Below the pieces are notes generated by a model. It was not told the DNA's origin. It was given only the letters and a program-made list of their open reading frames with translations, and did not search any database. A DNA stretch of 64,000 bases from Agelaius tricolor (Eukaryota > Chordata > Aves > Passeriformes > Icteridae), in assembly GCA_023055355.1 (NCBI GenBank), contig JALJCS010000004.1, positions 13,298,001-13,362,000 of the forward strand, read 5' to 3'. Numbering within the stretch: the stretch's first letter is position 1; each line of letters begins with the position of its first letter. Positions 40,951-53,445 of this stretch are shown here, piece by piece. The position numbers and the translations under genes were made by a program.

Positions 40951-42293
40951 GACTAACTCATTTAAGTTCCTAAGCTAAGGACATAATTCCTCTAAATTTT
41001 AAATGTCTGCTTAGCTGCATGTGCAATTATACATGGTAAATGGAACATGAAAGCAGTGCCACGGACTTCCCCCTGCAAGCCCATGATCTCTGGAGGTTAC
41101 AAAAACATTATGCTCCAACAACAGAGGCAACCCATCTTCCCTAATCCACCACAACAGGGAGCAGATTCACTCACGACAGGTCTTCAGAACACCATAATAG
41201 CCTCGAAACACTACCTGTTAGAAAATTACCTGAGCAAGGCAATGTCTTTGGCCAGGTTTCCAACCCTCACTGAGCATGAGGAGGACAGAAGAGATATCCC
41301 CACCTAACTACAATGCTTTCTCTAACAGTGACAACATAATGACATTTTGGAAGCAGATTTGCAATCATGGCAATGAGCTCCAACTATTCCTTTGGTAAGC
41401 TGGAAATGTTAACTTTCATTGTTAAACTGGACAAGCCTAAAATAACAATCAGATTTTGGCCAAAAGTAGATTACTCCCAGGGAATTCATTACAGTGCCAC
41501 TGTGTATACATGCTGCAACTTCCTCAGACAGTATGAACCTCAGCTGGGGAGGAAATACTGAGAGTACGAAAAGAAGAGTGAATGAAGAGTGAATGAATTC
41601 ATCACCACTGCTGCCACAATTTCCCACCTCGATGCACCACCCTGACACTGCTGCTGTCCCTTGTAACCTTCACAAGGCACTGCTCTGGGGACCAACTCAA
41701 GCATCTTAACAACAGCACACAAGAAAGTGTCTGCACAGCCTTGAATTAAGGGGACCTGGAAACACAGATGCTTTTAAAATCATTCCTCATCTGTCTGGTG
41801 CTCCCTGTGCTCAGTGCCACACATCAATGACAAGCTGGGGCTGTTATCACTTACCAAAATCCCAGTCCCCCACTTAACAGCACCAGGTATGGGAAGGGCT
41901 TTTGTGGATATGAGGGGACTAGTGTCAGACCACATGCTCACAGGGCATGCTGCCCACCTGCCGTGCATCTCTGCACCTGTCACACTCTGGGGGCCGTCCC
42001 CTACCCTGTGCCAGACAGAAACAGGCCCTTTACAGTGTCCTGGAACAGAGGGAAACCATTAAGTTTAAGGCAGGGCCTTAGTGAGATGAAGGCCCTGTTG
42101 AATTCCAGTGGATCATTCCTGAATAACCAGAGCAGGAATGTGGCTTCCAGGCAGCATTATGGCTTTAAGGTCCCACTTCATTCCTTGCTAAGCAGCTAAA
42201 CAGAGTCCAGAAGAGATGATACCTGCTCCTTAGGGACCTTTCTCTGCAGGCACTGCAGCACTGCATGCACACCCACAAGTCTTTTGGTTCCTG

Positions 42294-42335
<42 letters not shown>

Positions 42336-45300
42336 TCACACAGAGCTGATGCCTGAGGACATTTCTAACAAGGTAGCGAGGGCCTCCAGTACCTCAAGAC
42401 CCCCTCTTATCAACTTTCATTTAAATGTTTCTAAAAGCTCACTCTATTTGCAGAGGATGTGCAGCAAAGAGCACACAGCTTTGACCTGCAGCTGCCACAT
42501 TATTCTTTCCTGCTGAAGTCACAGTACTTCTGCTATAGAAAACCTTATTGTCCTATGACTCGTTGTAAGAAAAAGTCTGGTTTCACATTAGCATAAAGAT
42601 AGTCCCTGGCCAGATAGATCAAAATGTACATTTATACCCTGCACAAATCAGGAGATACCTAGAAACAGTTTCTGTTTCAGAGAAATATCTACTGGCAACT
42701 TGAAGTCTAAATAATGGCAGCTCCACTAGGTCCTAAGGAAATTTGTTTAACTGGCTAATTGCCTTCACTAGAGACCAATTATATTGAATCTGATAGCGTG
42801 TTTCCTCAACAACATCTAGGCCACTAGACATACAGCATTTCTTATATTATCCTGCTGCCTCAAATACCCAATTTAAGGAATAATTTGTCTGTTTCTCTAG
42901 ACACAACTTGTTGGATCAAGTTCAGTTTTTTTTGGTTTTTTAACTTTCCTTTTATAAAAGCATGGTCTTCGGGTCCCAGAATAATTTTGTAGCTCTCTCC
43001 TGGCCACTATCTAGCTCTTCAATGCTCTCTGAAGTGCTGACACCTGGACTAGGCAGCATTCCTGCACTAGGATCCTCAGAACATCTCTCCCCTCCTTCTA
43101 TCACTCACATGAGGACTGCAAGTTGCCTCGAAGCTGAACTACTGAGCTTGGGAGTAGTTAATGGATATTTCCAAGCCTGTTGCACCACCAGGATATTCCA
43201 GGCAAGGCCTCTTGCTAGCTTGACATCTGTGCCTTGCTCTAGATGTACATTCTCACACAGAACAGCTGACCTTGTGTACAGTTGTGTACATCCCTTCCAA
43301 TCGCAGCATTCCCACACTTGTGCCAACACTTACGCAGCATTTGTATCACTGGCAGAGCCACTGGGTAACACAGGACCAGGAACAGACACCTTCAGTGCTT
43401 CTCTACATTATTTTTTTAGCTTCCCTACTCCCTGGTGGAGGAGACTCCCCATCTGCAGCTGTTTCATAAGAATGCATGAATATTCTTGGCTATTTACAAT
43501 AAGCCACTTTGATTTTGTCTGGTGTGTACTCCTGTATCAGAGTATCACCAGGAACAAGGTCAAAAGCTTCCAAAGCTATGTGTAATTACTCCACCAATTA
43601 TCCCAAAAATCATACTCATATGAAAAAGTTGTCTGACAAAGCCAGTTTCCCATTCAGAGAAAATTGGCTAGTACCATACTGTTTTCTCTCAATTCTCCAC
43701 CAGCTGCAGAGCTTATCAGACTTTCTGTGCTCTGAACCAAACTGAACTTTGGGTAGTCTGGCAGGCTAGTCCCTCATTGTCCCAGAAAAATGCTCTTACA
43801 GTAGTTTTTTTTTCCACTCCCCTGAATTTTTTCAAGTGCAATTAATGATTCAAAGAGCTCCTTGGCTTAGTCTCTAAAAATTATGGACTGTAAGTTAACC
43901 ATTGTTTTGAACATTTAAAAACAATGACATTTAACATTTTTGCCAATTACTGGAAGCAATTTGTCAGCAGAGCAGAAAACATTTTCTTATTACCAAGCTA
44001 CAAATAGAGTCTTCTCTTTTCCAAACATCACAAAATAAATAGTGATTATTTCCGCGACTGCTTTTTTAGTATGTTTTTTCACTCCTGGTTAGTATGGAGC
44101 CTAGAGCACTGCTAGCATTTCAGGAATCCCTGATACATTTAAAGAATTTATTGTTCAAATCTGCTGCCCAAAAGCTCTTCTCTGGTACCCTTCAGTTTCC
44201 CCATCAATTGTCTGTCTTTGCTTGCAGATTACTTGTTTGTGTTTCTTGCTCTATTTTATCTATTCATTGCATTTTGAGGTTTTTTAATGCTTTAATCTCC
44301 TTTGTTAACCAAACCAGCTTTCTTCAAAACCAAAAGTTTTGTCTTTGCAAATGCAGAACTGTGGTTTATTGGGGACCTAATTAGGATTCTTGAACAACTC
44401 CCAATTATCATTCCTATTTTTATGCTTAAATTCTTCCTTCTACTTTATTTGGCCTATAATTCTTTCCTGTTTCAAAAATCTGACCCCCCTTAGAGCACCA
44501 ATCATACATATTATTGGTTGGGACTATATATTCTCTTTCCACATAAAAATAAAGTTCAGTCATTATTATTTGTACCTAAGGAAGGATCCTTTTCAGTTCA
44601 GTGATTAATTCATTTTTTATTAAGCTAGACGAGGTCTGAAATTGCATTACCCCAAGACAGCAACAATACTTCCTAGACAGTGTTATTCACATACGTGTTT
44701 TAGGTAAATAGCTTTCTTGGATTGCTGAAGTACCTAAATGGGAGTATAATTTTTCTCTTGTTCTTCTCTGGTGGAGTTTCAAGGAGATGCTCACCCAGGA
44801 ACTGTAAAATACTGGTAACAAGTACTTCCATCCCCTGCATTACTGCTGATCAACTAAAACCTTGAGCTTTCCATGTCTTCTTCTTTTGACTTACCAACAG
44901 CTTCAAAGCAAATAAAAATATATTCAGTGTTACCTTCTCTTCCTTCTCCATTTCATCCTTCCTAGAAAACATGTCTGTAGCTACTTTGTTTGTGAACATT
45001 ACAAAAACGCAGCTTATCTCATGGGACTCCAGCTGTGACAATAGCTCATTTATCTTTATAAACAGGCCTTATAAATTCACACAGGGGTTAAATTTGCAAT
45101 CAAATTTAGCATGACAAGTTACTGTACACTGGCTGAGCAGCAGAGACTGTACAGGAGCTCAGACTTAGGCTGCACAGAGTGACTTATTTCATCAGAAGCT
45201 TCCAACCACTCTTGACATGCCTGCATTTTACAGAGTCAAGCCACATATACAGGCTGCTGTGAAACTGGAAATGTAGTGGCCAACACAGGAGTGAAAGGCA

Positions 45301-45593
45301 CATTATCTATCTATATTAGTCACTCTGGTCTCAAGGAGAGTAAGGATACACCTCATCTCAGGATATCTGCAAGTACTTGAGTACAGACATTTCAGCCTTA
45401 AAAACTTCCAGAGATCATTTTGCCAAATATATCAACAGTGACAGGAGTTTAGCTCCTCTCTCAAAGAGCTACTGAGGGGTTTGGTATGTTTGCACTTTGG
45501 GGGATACCCTGAAACTCCAGGGACAGGAATTCCCTCAGGCATACATGGAAGTTGGGAGAGTTCTTACAAGATTATAGGCATTGGCTATCACAG
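40951..45593. other. intron, no gene recognised
   Basis: Intronic sequence. From about 42960 to 44620 the plus strand is pyrimidine-rich and gives a 207-codon open frame (42962-43585) with no recognisable domain; it may be an old repeat that I cannot name. Confidence 0.5.
42295..42332 (+). repeat. (CA)19 microsatellite
   Basis: 38 bases of uninterrupted CA, followed by GACTCACACAG. Likely polymorphic in length. Confidence 0.97.
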
Positions 45594-45747
45594 GTGGCCC
45601 TATGGTTAGCTCATTTGCTTAGAGCATGGTACTAATAACACCAAGGTTGTGGTTCAACCCTGCATGGACCATTCACTTAAAAGCTGGACTTGATAATGCT
45701 TCCAACTCTGAATATTCTGTAATCTGGAAATTGTGGTTCTGTGATCA
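45594..45747 (+). mobile_element. tRNA-Ile-derived SINE with CR1-like tail (TguSINE1 type)
   Basis: The head resembles tRNA-Ile with an AAT anticodon region: GGTTAGCTCATTTGCTTAGA (A-box area), TGGTACTAATAACACCAAGG (anticodon arm), GTGGTTCAACCCTGC (B-box area) and TGGACCA (acceptor end). It is followed by ATTCACTTAAAAGCTGGACT and a CR1-type 3' end with TTCCAACTCTGAATATTCTG. This head-tail fusion is the structure described for the zebra-finch SINE TguSINE1, mobilised by CR1 machinery. Arm mispairing and small indels mean it is not a working tRNA gene. Confidence 0.85.
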
Positions 45748-48700
45748 GGTGATCAAACTGCTGCACATTCCCAGCAGAATGAGTTGTTTTGGCCAGGATA
45801 AGGCAGGAGCTTGAAAACTGAGCTCAGAATAGTAGCAAATCTGTCTGCCTAGCAGGGGCCAAGGGCATGTCTTTCCTGCTGAGACAGCTCTGGTCTTGGC
45901 TAGCAATCACAGAGTTGCCATAGCCTTGAGTGAGATGTCTAGGGAAAGACCTGGGAGAGTTAGCTTTTGGTGATCCTGTGCAACCATGGAAAGCTAAGCT
46001 GCTTTAGTTTTTTTACCAATGGATTCTGACATAACTAACCCACCTTTCAGAAGACAGAGAGGTAAAAATCTGGGAAGAAACCAGTGGATTTTGAGCATTT
46101 GAGTGATTTAGCCAGCTCCCCTCTGCAAAGCAAGTCCAAATCAATACCTGCTTTTTACCCACATTCTTTAGGTGTATGCAGGAGCCAGGACTCAAAGATT
46201 TGCAGTTGGAAAGGCAGGAAGATGTTTAGGACAATGTCTAGATGAAATTTCCTCAGTGGTTAGGATCTTTAAGAAGTTAATCCAGCATCCAAACCAAAGG
46301 TAAATCTTTTAGCTGAGATAACTGAAAATTTGGCCTACACTCCTGAATCAGGCAAACTGCAGTGTCAGTACTAGAGTCCTCAACAACACTTTGTGCTGGG
46401 ATACCTCCAGCAGCACACCAGAGCAGGGCTGTAGCTCTCCTGCTAGTGTAGAGCATCTGGCATTATTTATACAATATGTTCCCATGAGAAACACAAACAC
46501 TTCCCCTGAGCTTGGAGGAAGCTCTTCAAAATGCCAAAAGATGATGGAAGAGCAAAGCCAAGGAACTGCATGATCCCATCCTGTTCTGACTTCTCTCAGG
46601 CAGAAGTGAAAAAAGGCTTGTGCAGGCTCCCCACTCAGCCAAATGAAGCACATCATGAAACTCATGTCCTTGGTGGCAGCAGGATGGCTCATCCTGTGTG
46701 ACATCCCAATGAGCCTGCTGAAAGGCACAGGGGCTAACACTACATGGGGTGCTCTCAAGACAGCAACAAGGCATGATATTCTCCCCACAAACCATGTCTC
46801 AGTGGGGTCTCTCCCTACAGCTATTAGTAGTGGCCACTGTGACCATACCTGTCCACCAGACATACCCAGCAAAGGCAGCCAGAATGTCAGCTTTCATCTT
46901 GGAGAGAATAGGATAATGTTTGCTCTCTGCATCAAGTAGCACCTGGAAGAACGGTTTCTTTGGATTGAATTCAGCCAGATTTTATGCACAGTTGCAAATC
47001 CAGTTAATTTGAGGTTTGACAGCCTGATGGTCATAAAATATGCATAAATATTTTTCACATATGGTGCTATCTGGGGAATATGGAGGGAGTGGGATACACT
47101 GATGATCCATATAGAAATGAAGGGTTTGAGTGCGTAAAATGCAAATCAGTCTCTAACACTATGTGTTGCTAATGAATGAACTCAAAAAACAAAACAGGTC
47201 ACAAAATAAACACATAAAATCTGCCATTAAAAAATTAAAATTTTATTTGCTAGAATAGTCTTGTAATGCATTTACCAGACCTGACTTTGTGGAAGTCAAG
47301 TGAGTGTATCTATTTTTGTCGAAGATTAATCTGAGTTCCAGATGAAGCTAGCAATCCTGCTAATCTTGTTAGGAACAAAAGGATTGAGAAAAGCACAAGG
47401 CCACTTACCTAAATCTTCCCTCAAATAGTAATAGAACAGGATTGACATCACAGCTAATTGCAGACTAAACACTGTTACACATTTGGTCTTAATGGACAGG
47501 ACTGTTCTCAAGATCCATGGATAAACCTTCCTAAACCTCTCCCTGGCTTCAGAATTCAGTCAACTGCTCCCCACATACTCAACTGTTCATGTGACCTCTG
47601 CATGCTCAAGAGAGATAAGTTTTGTGAAAAGGGAGAACACGTGGGCATCTGAATGCTCCAGCAGGGACACTGCCAAACTTACTGCAGCTGACCCATTCCA
47701 CATCAGCTTCCAAGCCCATCTCAGTTACATATTGGGAACAAACTGTCCACATCTGTGCAGGGGTGCAGAAGCCCATAACCTCCACAACAACTCCTCCACT
47801 CACACCTGCCCTCAATTCAAGCTTTCAGGAGCTGAGAGATGTCTTGATCCAGAGACGGCACTTGGGACATGTATGAGTTCCCCCAGTGTGACTATCCTTC
47901 ATCCATCTGTCTAATCCCTTTGAAACTGCTCACACACCTCAGTATCTGAGCATCTTTCATCCAGGCATGCTGTAAATGGATGATGTCTGGTGTGCATATA
48001 GCTGCTAAACTTGCTGGATTATAAGAATTTTATTGAAGAATCCAATATTTTCTTTATCATCAACAAAAAATGAAGAATTGTTCCTACTCTTTCCTTTTTG
48101 CCTTAGGTCAGAAAAAGAAACAGTTATCTTAAAACTTATTTTCAGCCTCATCCTACTTGCAATCAATCTTTCAAATTATCTAATAAAAGCCTTCATGAAG
48201 ATTATTGCAAATAATTAAAGGATATAAACACTTTAAGTCAATAAGTATAATGAAAACCATACCCTTTCCAAAAACCTTGATAGTGTTTTGCAAGTTTTCT
48301 GCAGTAAGACAACAGAATCAATGAATAGTTTTCTCAAGAGACTGTATGGCAGTAGGAATTTAGAGAAATACAAAACACTTTGAATACTGAAGACACGGGG
48401 AACAGAAACAGTACTTAGAAGACCTAAAAATACAGATGAGAAAGAATATGTAAGTTGGCTTGCATGTTCACCTTGACCAGGGAGCAGACAGGGACTGGAC
48501 CAACAACAACAGTAACACTTTTTCTTCCCTGGGAAGCAGTGTGAGTAAAAAGGACGTTGACAGCCCCAAGCATGAGTGCTCAGAAAACTGCTGCACCTGA
48601 AAGAACCACAACCAAACACAGATGCATAAACAAGGAAAGATGGGGACAGTGACAATACCACTGCACCAAGCACACAAATGACTGTCATGTCATAAGACAG

Positions 48701-49009
48701 ATACTGCTACGCCTGGGAGTAGCTGAGTCAACAGTTGACAAATAGAAAATATGCCCTTCTGGGATAGGCTCAACAAATAGAACATCAAAGTACAAACTGG
48801 TTACAGCTGAAATGCTCACACAAGTACAGCAGAGACTCTTCAGTGGAATACAAACCCTCACAAAAATCAAACAGATGAAAACTAAAGCTGGGCTTTATTT
48901 TTCATCTGAATTTGTTGATGAAAATTAAAAATCAGTCTTCAGAACCACTGCCATGAGTCATGTCAGTTGGAATGCAGAAGGCGACATGGATCCCCATGGA
49001 TCTTGCAAT
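45748..49009. other. intron, no gene recognised
   Basis: Intronic sequence. The 174-codon frame at 46348-46872 and the 151-codon frame at 48233-48688 on the minus strand show no family resemblance or splice-site support. Confidence 0.6.
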
Positions 49010-49260
49010 CCAATCTGGACCAGGTCTCCCCTGGGCCTCCTCATGACTAAAAAACCCAGCTACCTCAGCAACTCCTCATAAGGCAAGTTTCCTAGGCCCT
49101 TCACAAGCCTTGTTGCCCTGCACTGGCCACACTCCAGCACCTCAATATCCTTAATGCCAAATACCAACCTTCATATTTGGTATTAAGGATATTGAGGTAC
49201 AGGAGTGTGTCCAGTGGTACCAGAAGTACCATCTCACCAGTACTGGACAGGAGGGTTAGC
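49010..49260 (-). mobile_element. CR1 LINE fragment with an internal inverted segment
   Basis: The plus strand follows a CR1 read backwards: CAGGTCTCCCCTGGGCCTCC, CAGCTACCTCAGCAACTCCT, AAGCCTTGTTGCCCTGCACT, then CACTCCAGCACCTCAATATC. After about 49163 it turns back on itself for 43 bp, then resumes with CATCTCACCAGTACTGG, which again fits reversed CR1. Ends are approximate. Confidence 0.75.
49121..49216. repeat. 43-bp inverted repeat (hairpin), 10-nt loop
   Basis: Left arm 49121-49163 and right arm 49174-49216 are reverse complements with 4 mismatches in 43. The inner 23 bp have only one, which would be a G-U pair in RNA. The loop is CCAACCTTCA. Confidence 0.93.
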
Positions 49261-51411
49261 ACTGGATAGGAGTGCAGTCCAGATCTTAGGTGTGAAAGGA
49301 AGCTGTCTTCCACAACTTCCACAGGCATGTACCTTTAAGGCATGTACGACTGGTTCAGACCAGTGGTAACCCTTTTGTCCAAGGGAAAAGCTGGCAGCCA
49401 GTCCCATGCTTTGGATTCTCCAGTGGCAATTAGTGAGCTCTTGGGATCAGGCATCTGACAGAGCCATAGCATCAGACCACTGTGATCCACCACTGTAATT
49501 TTATCAGAACTTGAGAACATGCAGAACAAAGCTTCATGCAGGGGCACTCAACTCCTGAACAGCTGACCAAGCCAAGGCCATACCTCTGCCCTGCTCCACA
49601 CTCCTCAGTTTTGCCTGACCTGTTCCAAAAGGCATTCTGCTCTGTGTGCTAGCTGGAGTGGCCATGATGCCTGGCAGCCCTCAGCCTGCTGACAGGGCTG
49701 TGCTCCTCTGCAGCAACAGTGCCCTCACCCAAAGGTGGAGGATCTCCAGTGACACACAGTGCACCTGCCAACCAGCCCACCAGTTTAGCACTACTAGTCA
49801 GAGGACAGTAGGATAACCCAGCCTAGTGCACTTGTCAGTAGTTAGCATGATAACTCAGTCACAAGAGCTCTCGGAGCAGGGCACACATTTCATTGCCCCG
49901 CCCTTGCTCACTGAATGAAAAGGAAAGTGCACTGGCATGCTCACACTCTAAAACTGCCAGCCAGACATTCACAAGGAACCTCCTCGGGAGCAGCAAGGAC
50001 AAGATAAGAAGAAGCCATGTTTGCCACCTGACATCTTCTGTTTCTGCTGTGTAATATGCTGAGCTAAGGGCATTTTTAATGGGAAAATCCAGCTAGCTGA
50101 TAGCATATGGAGTGCAAGTGCAAGGAGCAAAGTTCACAGTCTGGGATTTCAAAGCCCTACCACAGAGTCCTGGCTGTTTGAAACAAACTCCCCACCCTTT
50201 TGAATGCAGAGGCAGCATATCACCACTGACTACCACTTTCATTGGGAGAAGAGCCCTAAAATCCCCAGACAGTTAAAAAGATCTTAATTAAACTGTAATT
50301 ATTTCAATACATAGGCAAAGCCTTAGTTATTTTGGTTCCCACCAGCCAGCCCATTCCCCATCCCTGATGTCTAGACATGAAGTCTGCAGGTTTGTTTACA
50401 CACAAACTGAAAACAAAAACAAATCTAGGTCACAGACTCCAGCAGCTAAAGATGCACACAGGATCAATTCATTTGTTCCAGCTCCAATTCACATGCACAA
50501 AACCCTGATGTTCCCATCACTTGAGGAAAAAAAGCTCATCCTAACAAATAAATCTTGAAGTTACACCTGTGGGGCAGCAGATGCAACCACGTTACTGCAA
50601 GCAGTGTCCCATCCAACATTTTTAGCAATAAAATGCTCTGCTCCTCTGTCTGCTCCTTCATCAAGAAACTGCTCTTTGCCTTGCTCTGCTCCAAATCTGG
50701 ACCTAAACAGAATCTAATCTATTCTTTGCAGATTTTGTACTGTGTGCCCTTCCTTGCTTTTTTCTTTCTTTGAGATTCTCCATTACTGTTCTTGTCAAAG
50801 ATGAGCCCGAACCAAGGTTTTTTGAATGGAAACACTGCCAAATCTGGCCTCATCATTCCGGAAATTAAAGACAACTATTATAACTGGCCAATCAAGTGCA
50901 GCAAGAACCCCCTTTACTCAAAATGAGAAGACTAGCACAAATCTCACCAATTTAATATTGTATATTTTGTGCCTAATTTCAAGGCATCACTTCTAACTCC
51001 CTAAGAACGGGAAAAAAATCCAACCAACAAATCATGTAACGCTTGTTAACAAAGCAATGGTCTCTTTGCTTCCTGCTTTCCCCATAAATACAGGCTTTTC
51101 CTACATAATAACTTTATACAATGGGTTATCAAGGGTGGCCCTTTCACCCAAGTGGGTACACAGATTAAATAGCAAAAATGATGTCGCTGTCATGTCAGAA
51201 GGTTTGTATTTGCTAAGCAGCAGTCTACAGTTCTCACAGTCATGTTAGTAATCCAGAACATGGAAATGCTGGGAAAAGCAAGAATCTCTCAGCACTCTGT
51301 TGCTTGCAAAGGCTGTTTTTTTGAGTAGAAACATAAACAAATAATGTCGTAATTATACAAAATGGTTAAGGTAGAAAATTTTGCTTCCTTTTCTATCTGC
51401 AATGAGCTATA
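49261..51411. other. intron, no gene recognised
   Basis: Intronic sequence between the CR1 fragment and the endogenous retrovirus; no assigned repeat. Confidence 0.6.
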
Positions 51412-51881
51412 TGGGAGACTGGCTGGAAGATGGAAATGACAGGACTTTCAAGCCCTCAGTGCCAGAGTAGGAGCCTGCAGAGCTCCCAAGGCCTAGCCTG
51501 GCCAGGGAGCCAGCCTTGGCCGGGATCAAACCTAGGTCATGGGAAGCAACATCCTAAATTCAGGGAAGTTGTTTCAAGTTAGGGAGAGTTAAAGTTTGTT
51601 CAAAGAGGATCATGGGAATTACTTTGTTCATATGGGTTTCATTGCCGGTTATTATTGGTTAGAATGTTGCTAGAATGTTCTCTGTTAGTGTATATAAATT
51701 GGGCTCACCCCTTGCTTCTGGTCTTAGTGTTTGGCTGTGTTCCAGGGTGCTCCTGTCACTGCGGCAGAAGAATAAAGGACTCTCAGATTTTTCCACCTAA
51801 GACCTGCGACCTGCTTTTCTTCCGCACCGACCTGTCACAACCATTTTCTGTCCTTGCGGGCATGGACAGAGCAACGCGACA
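51412..51881 (+). mobile_element. 5' LTR of an endogenous retrovirus
   Basis: An inverted CCAAT box (ATTGG, 51654), a TATA box (TATATAAA, 51691-51698) and a poly(A) signal (AATAAA, 51771-51776) come in the order and spacing of an LTR, and a primer-binding site lies 2 bases after its proposed end (CGACA at 51881). The start at TGGGAGACTGGC is a guess from the TG rule. It has no visible likeness to the LTR at the other end of this element. Confidence 0.7.
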
Positions 51882-51883
51882 AG

Positions 51884-51901
51884 TGGCGCCTGAACAAGGA
51901 C
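51884..51901 (+). other. retroviral primer-binding site, lysine-tRNA type
   Basis: TGGCGCCTGAACAAGGAC differs at two of 18 positions from the site complementary to the 3' end of tRNA-Lys3. This is where reverse transcription would have begun. Confidence 0.85.
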
Positions 51902-52085
51902 TTTTCCAGTTTTATAGAAGATCTGGCTGTTTGGGAAATCAGCTTTCAGGGATTCTGGGAATTTTGGAGTGCTACAAGAAGCAGGCACTTGGAGTGGCTG
52001 GAAGAAAAAGCATCCAGATCCAACTACTCATCTGCAGCGAGAGTGCAGGTGAGCCTGTGGGAAATTACCATAGGACAAGGAATGT

Positions 52086-52430
52086 TTGTGGAACAGGGGG
52101 GCATGTATGGATGTTATAAGGCACTTTCAATTGAGCATGGCGAACAATTTTCAAAGAGATAAGAGGATAATGAAGTGGATCTTCCACAGTTTTCCCGATG
52201 GTATGACTTCAATGATCATTACTGTTGATTTTTGGGATTCTGTGAGCATTAAACTTTATAATCTAGCTACTAGGAGAGACCCTGAATCACCCTGTATGCT
52301 GCCTGCTTTTCACCTTATTTTGGAAACCTTAAAATTAGAAGTTAAGTTCAATGGCTCTGGTACTTCTGTTATCCCAATCCCACCCAAGGCAGCACAGTCC
52401 CCTCTGCTCCTTGCCCTTTGGCCCCTGTGA
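52086..52430 (+). pseudogene. endogenous retrovirus gag relic, matrix-like part
   Basis: The open frame of about 114 codons contains FPDGMTSMIITVDFWDSVSI and KLYNLATRRD, which look like the amphipathic matrix region of betaretrovirus-like Gag. It ends at a stop before the proline-rich region. The initiation context and the N-terminus are unclear. It lies about 185 bp after the primer-binding site, in the expected place for gag. Non-functional because the later Gag parts lie in other frames. Assignment to matrix is by position and gross pattern, so moderate. Confidence 0.55.
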
Positions 52431-52461
52431 GTAGGTTACAAGATGGAACCCGCCAAGAGGT

Positions 52462-52911
52462 GTGGATGAGATGCCATCCTTGTCTCCTCCTCCTCCAGCC
52501 CAAGATGGTGGTGGCCAAAACATCTTGGACCCTCCCCTTCCTGCTTCTCCACCTCTTCCTCTCTCCTCCTCTTCTTCCAGCCACCATTTTCCTGCGTCCC
52601 CCCAAGCCACCATCTTGCCCCAGGGCCCCTGCCATTACTCTGCCCTTTCCATGGGCCACACCCCCTCTGTGGAATCACAAACCAGAACTGGAACCTTGGC
52701 TCTGGAAGCCACCATCTTGTCACATGGCCTACCACCTTCCTCCACTACAGCTAAACATCACTGCCATAGCCTTTCTAAGAATAAAGCAACTTTTATTTTA
52801 AGTTATTCTTCCTTGGAAGAAGACCTGGACCCTCCTGGATCTGAGGAACTTCCACCACATGCCCAGGTTCTTTTCCCACCATTGGGAAAAGATCCAAAAA
52901 GCTGCGATTAA
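52462..52911 (+). pseudogene. endogenous retrovirus gag relic, proline-rich linker
   Basis: A 149-codon frame rich in Pro, Ser and His, lying between the matrix-like and capsid-like parts. Such linkers are common between matrix and capsid in Gag. The DNA carries near-copies of GCCACCATCTTG at about 52607 and 52707 plus an inverted copy near 52503, suggesting internal expansion. The tail of the frame (SSLEEDLDPPGSEELPP) is acidic; capsid-like coding continues in a different frame from about 52870, so one frameshift lies here. Confidence 0.5.
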
Positions 52912-53095
52912 AGAAAGGGATGTAGAAGTGGCAGCAAAGTTTATTGTGGCACTGGGACAGTATGGAGCAAATCCACAATTAGAGCCACTGATTTATGGGG
53001 AAATAAAGGAACTACATAAAGCAGCTAAGGACTATGGGAGGGAATCACCGTTTTTTAATAATTTATTTCATGCAACTGTCACAGCTTATGTTTAA
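52870..53095 (+). pseudogene. endogenous retrovirus gag relic, capsid N-terminal part
   Basis: The reading includes KAAIKERDVEVAAKFIVA and PLIYGEIKELHKAAKDYG, fitting the capsid N-terminal domain of avian betaretrovirus-like Gag. It stops at 53093-53095. The next capsid part is in another frame. Decayed; no intact Gag can be made. Confidence 0.7.
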
Positions 53096-53187
53096 CCCCT
53101 TATGCTATCAAGTATTTAATGACAAGGCTGGTATCACCAACACAGTATACCTTATGGGAGTGAGGACTAAAAAGGCTATTAAATCAA

Positions 53188-53445
53188 TTGTTGGTGGACT
53201 CCCTGGGTAATCAAGCTTTGGCAGCACTGACTACAGATCATCTTGCCAGTGAAGGAGCACACAAACAACCTGAGGACCAGCCAGCAAACCTCCTGAGGCA
53301 AGCCTTAGATGACATTAAAAATGCAGCAAGAAAGGCACTTATGCAAGTTCCCAATAGCAATATGCCTACATTAGATTTTGTTAAAATAAAGCAAGGGCCT
53401 AATGAGCCCTACATTGATCACCAAAGGCAAGCCCAAGAGCGATAA
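53188..53445 (+). pseudogene. endogenous retrovirus gag relic, capsid C-terminal part with MHR
   Basis: It contains the major homology region of retroviral capsids: IKQGPNEPYIDH at 53386-53421, where the usual aromatic residue after Asp is His. Upstream is NLLRQALDDIKNAARKAL. The stop at 53443-53445 breaks the frame before the nucleocapsid. The frame differs from the preceding capsid part. Family knowledge: the MHR is shared by almost all orthoretroviral Gags. Confidence 0.82.

Noticed and set aside
42962..43585. 207-codon open frame on the plus strand
   Set aside because: No recognisable domain or splice signals, and the low-purine composition makes stops rarer. Kept only as part of an unassigned block.
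45594..45670. Functional tRNA-Ile gene
   Set aside because: Arms contain mismatches and indels, and a CR1-like tail follows directly, so it is a SINE head.
46348..46872. 174-codon open frame on the minus strand
   Set aside because: No family resemblance; no pair of splice sites defines an exon.
48233..48688. 151-codon Cys/Ser-rich open frame on the minus strand
   Set aside because: Looks like a hydrophobic membrane protein but has no recognisable family; chance frame in intron.
49121..49216. microRNA precursor
   Set aside because: Stem length and loop would allow it, but the hairpin is explained by inversion of CR1 sequence, and there is no expression evidence.
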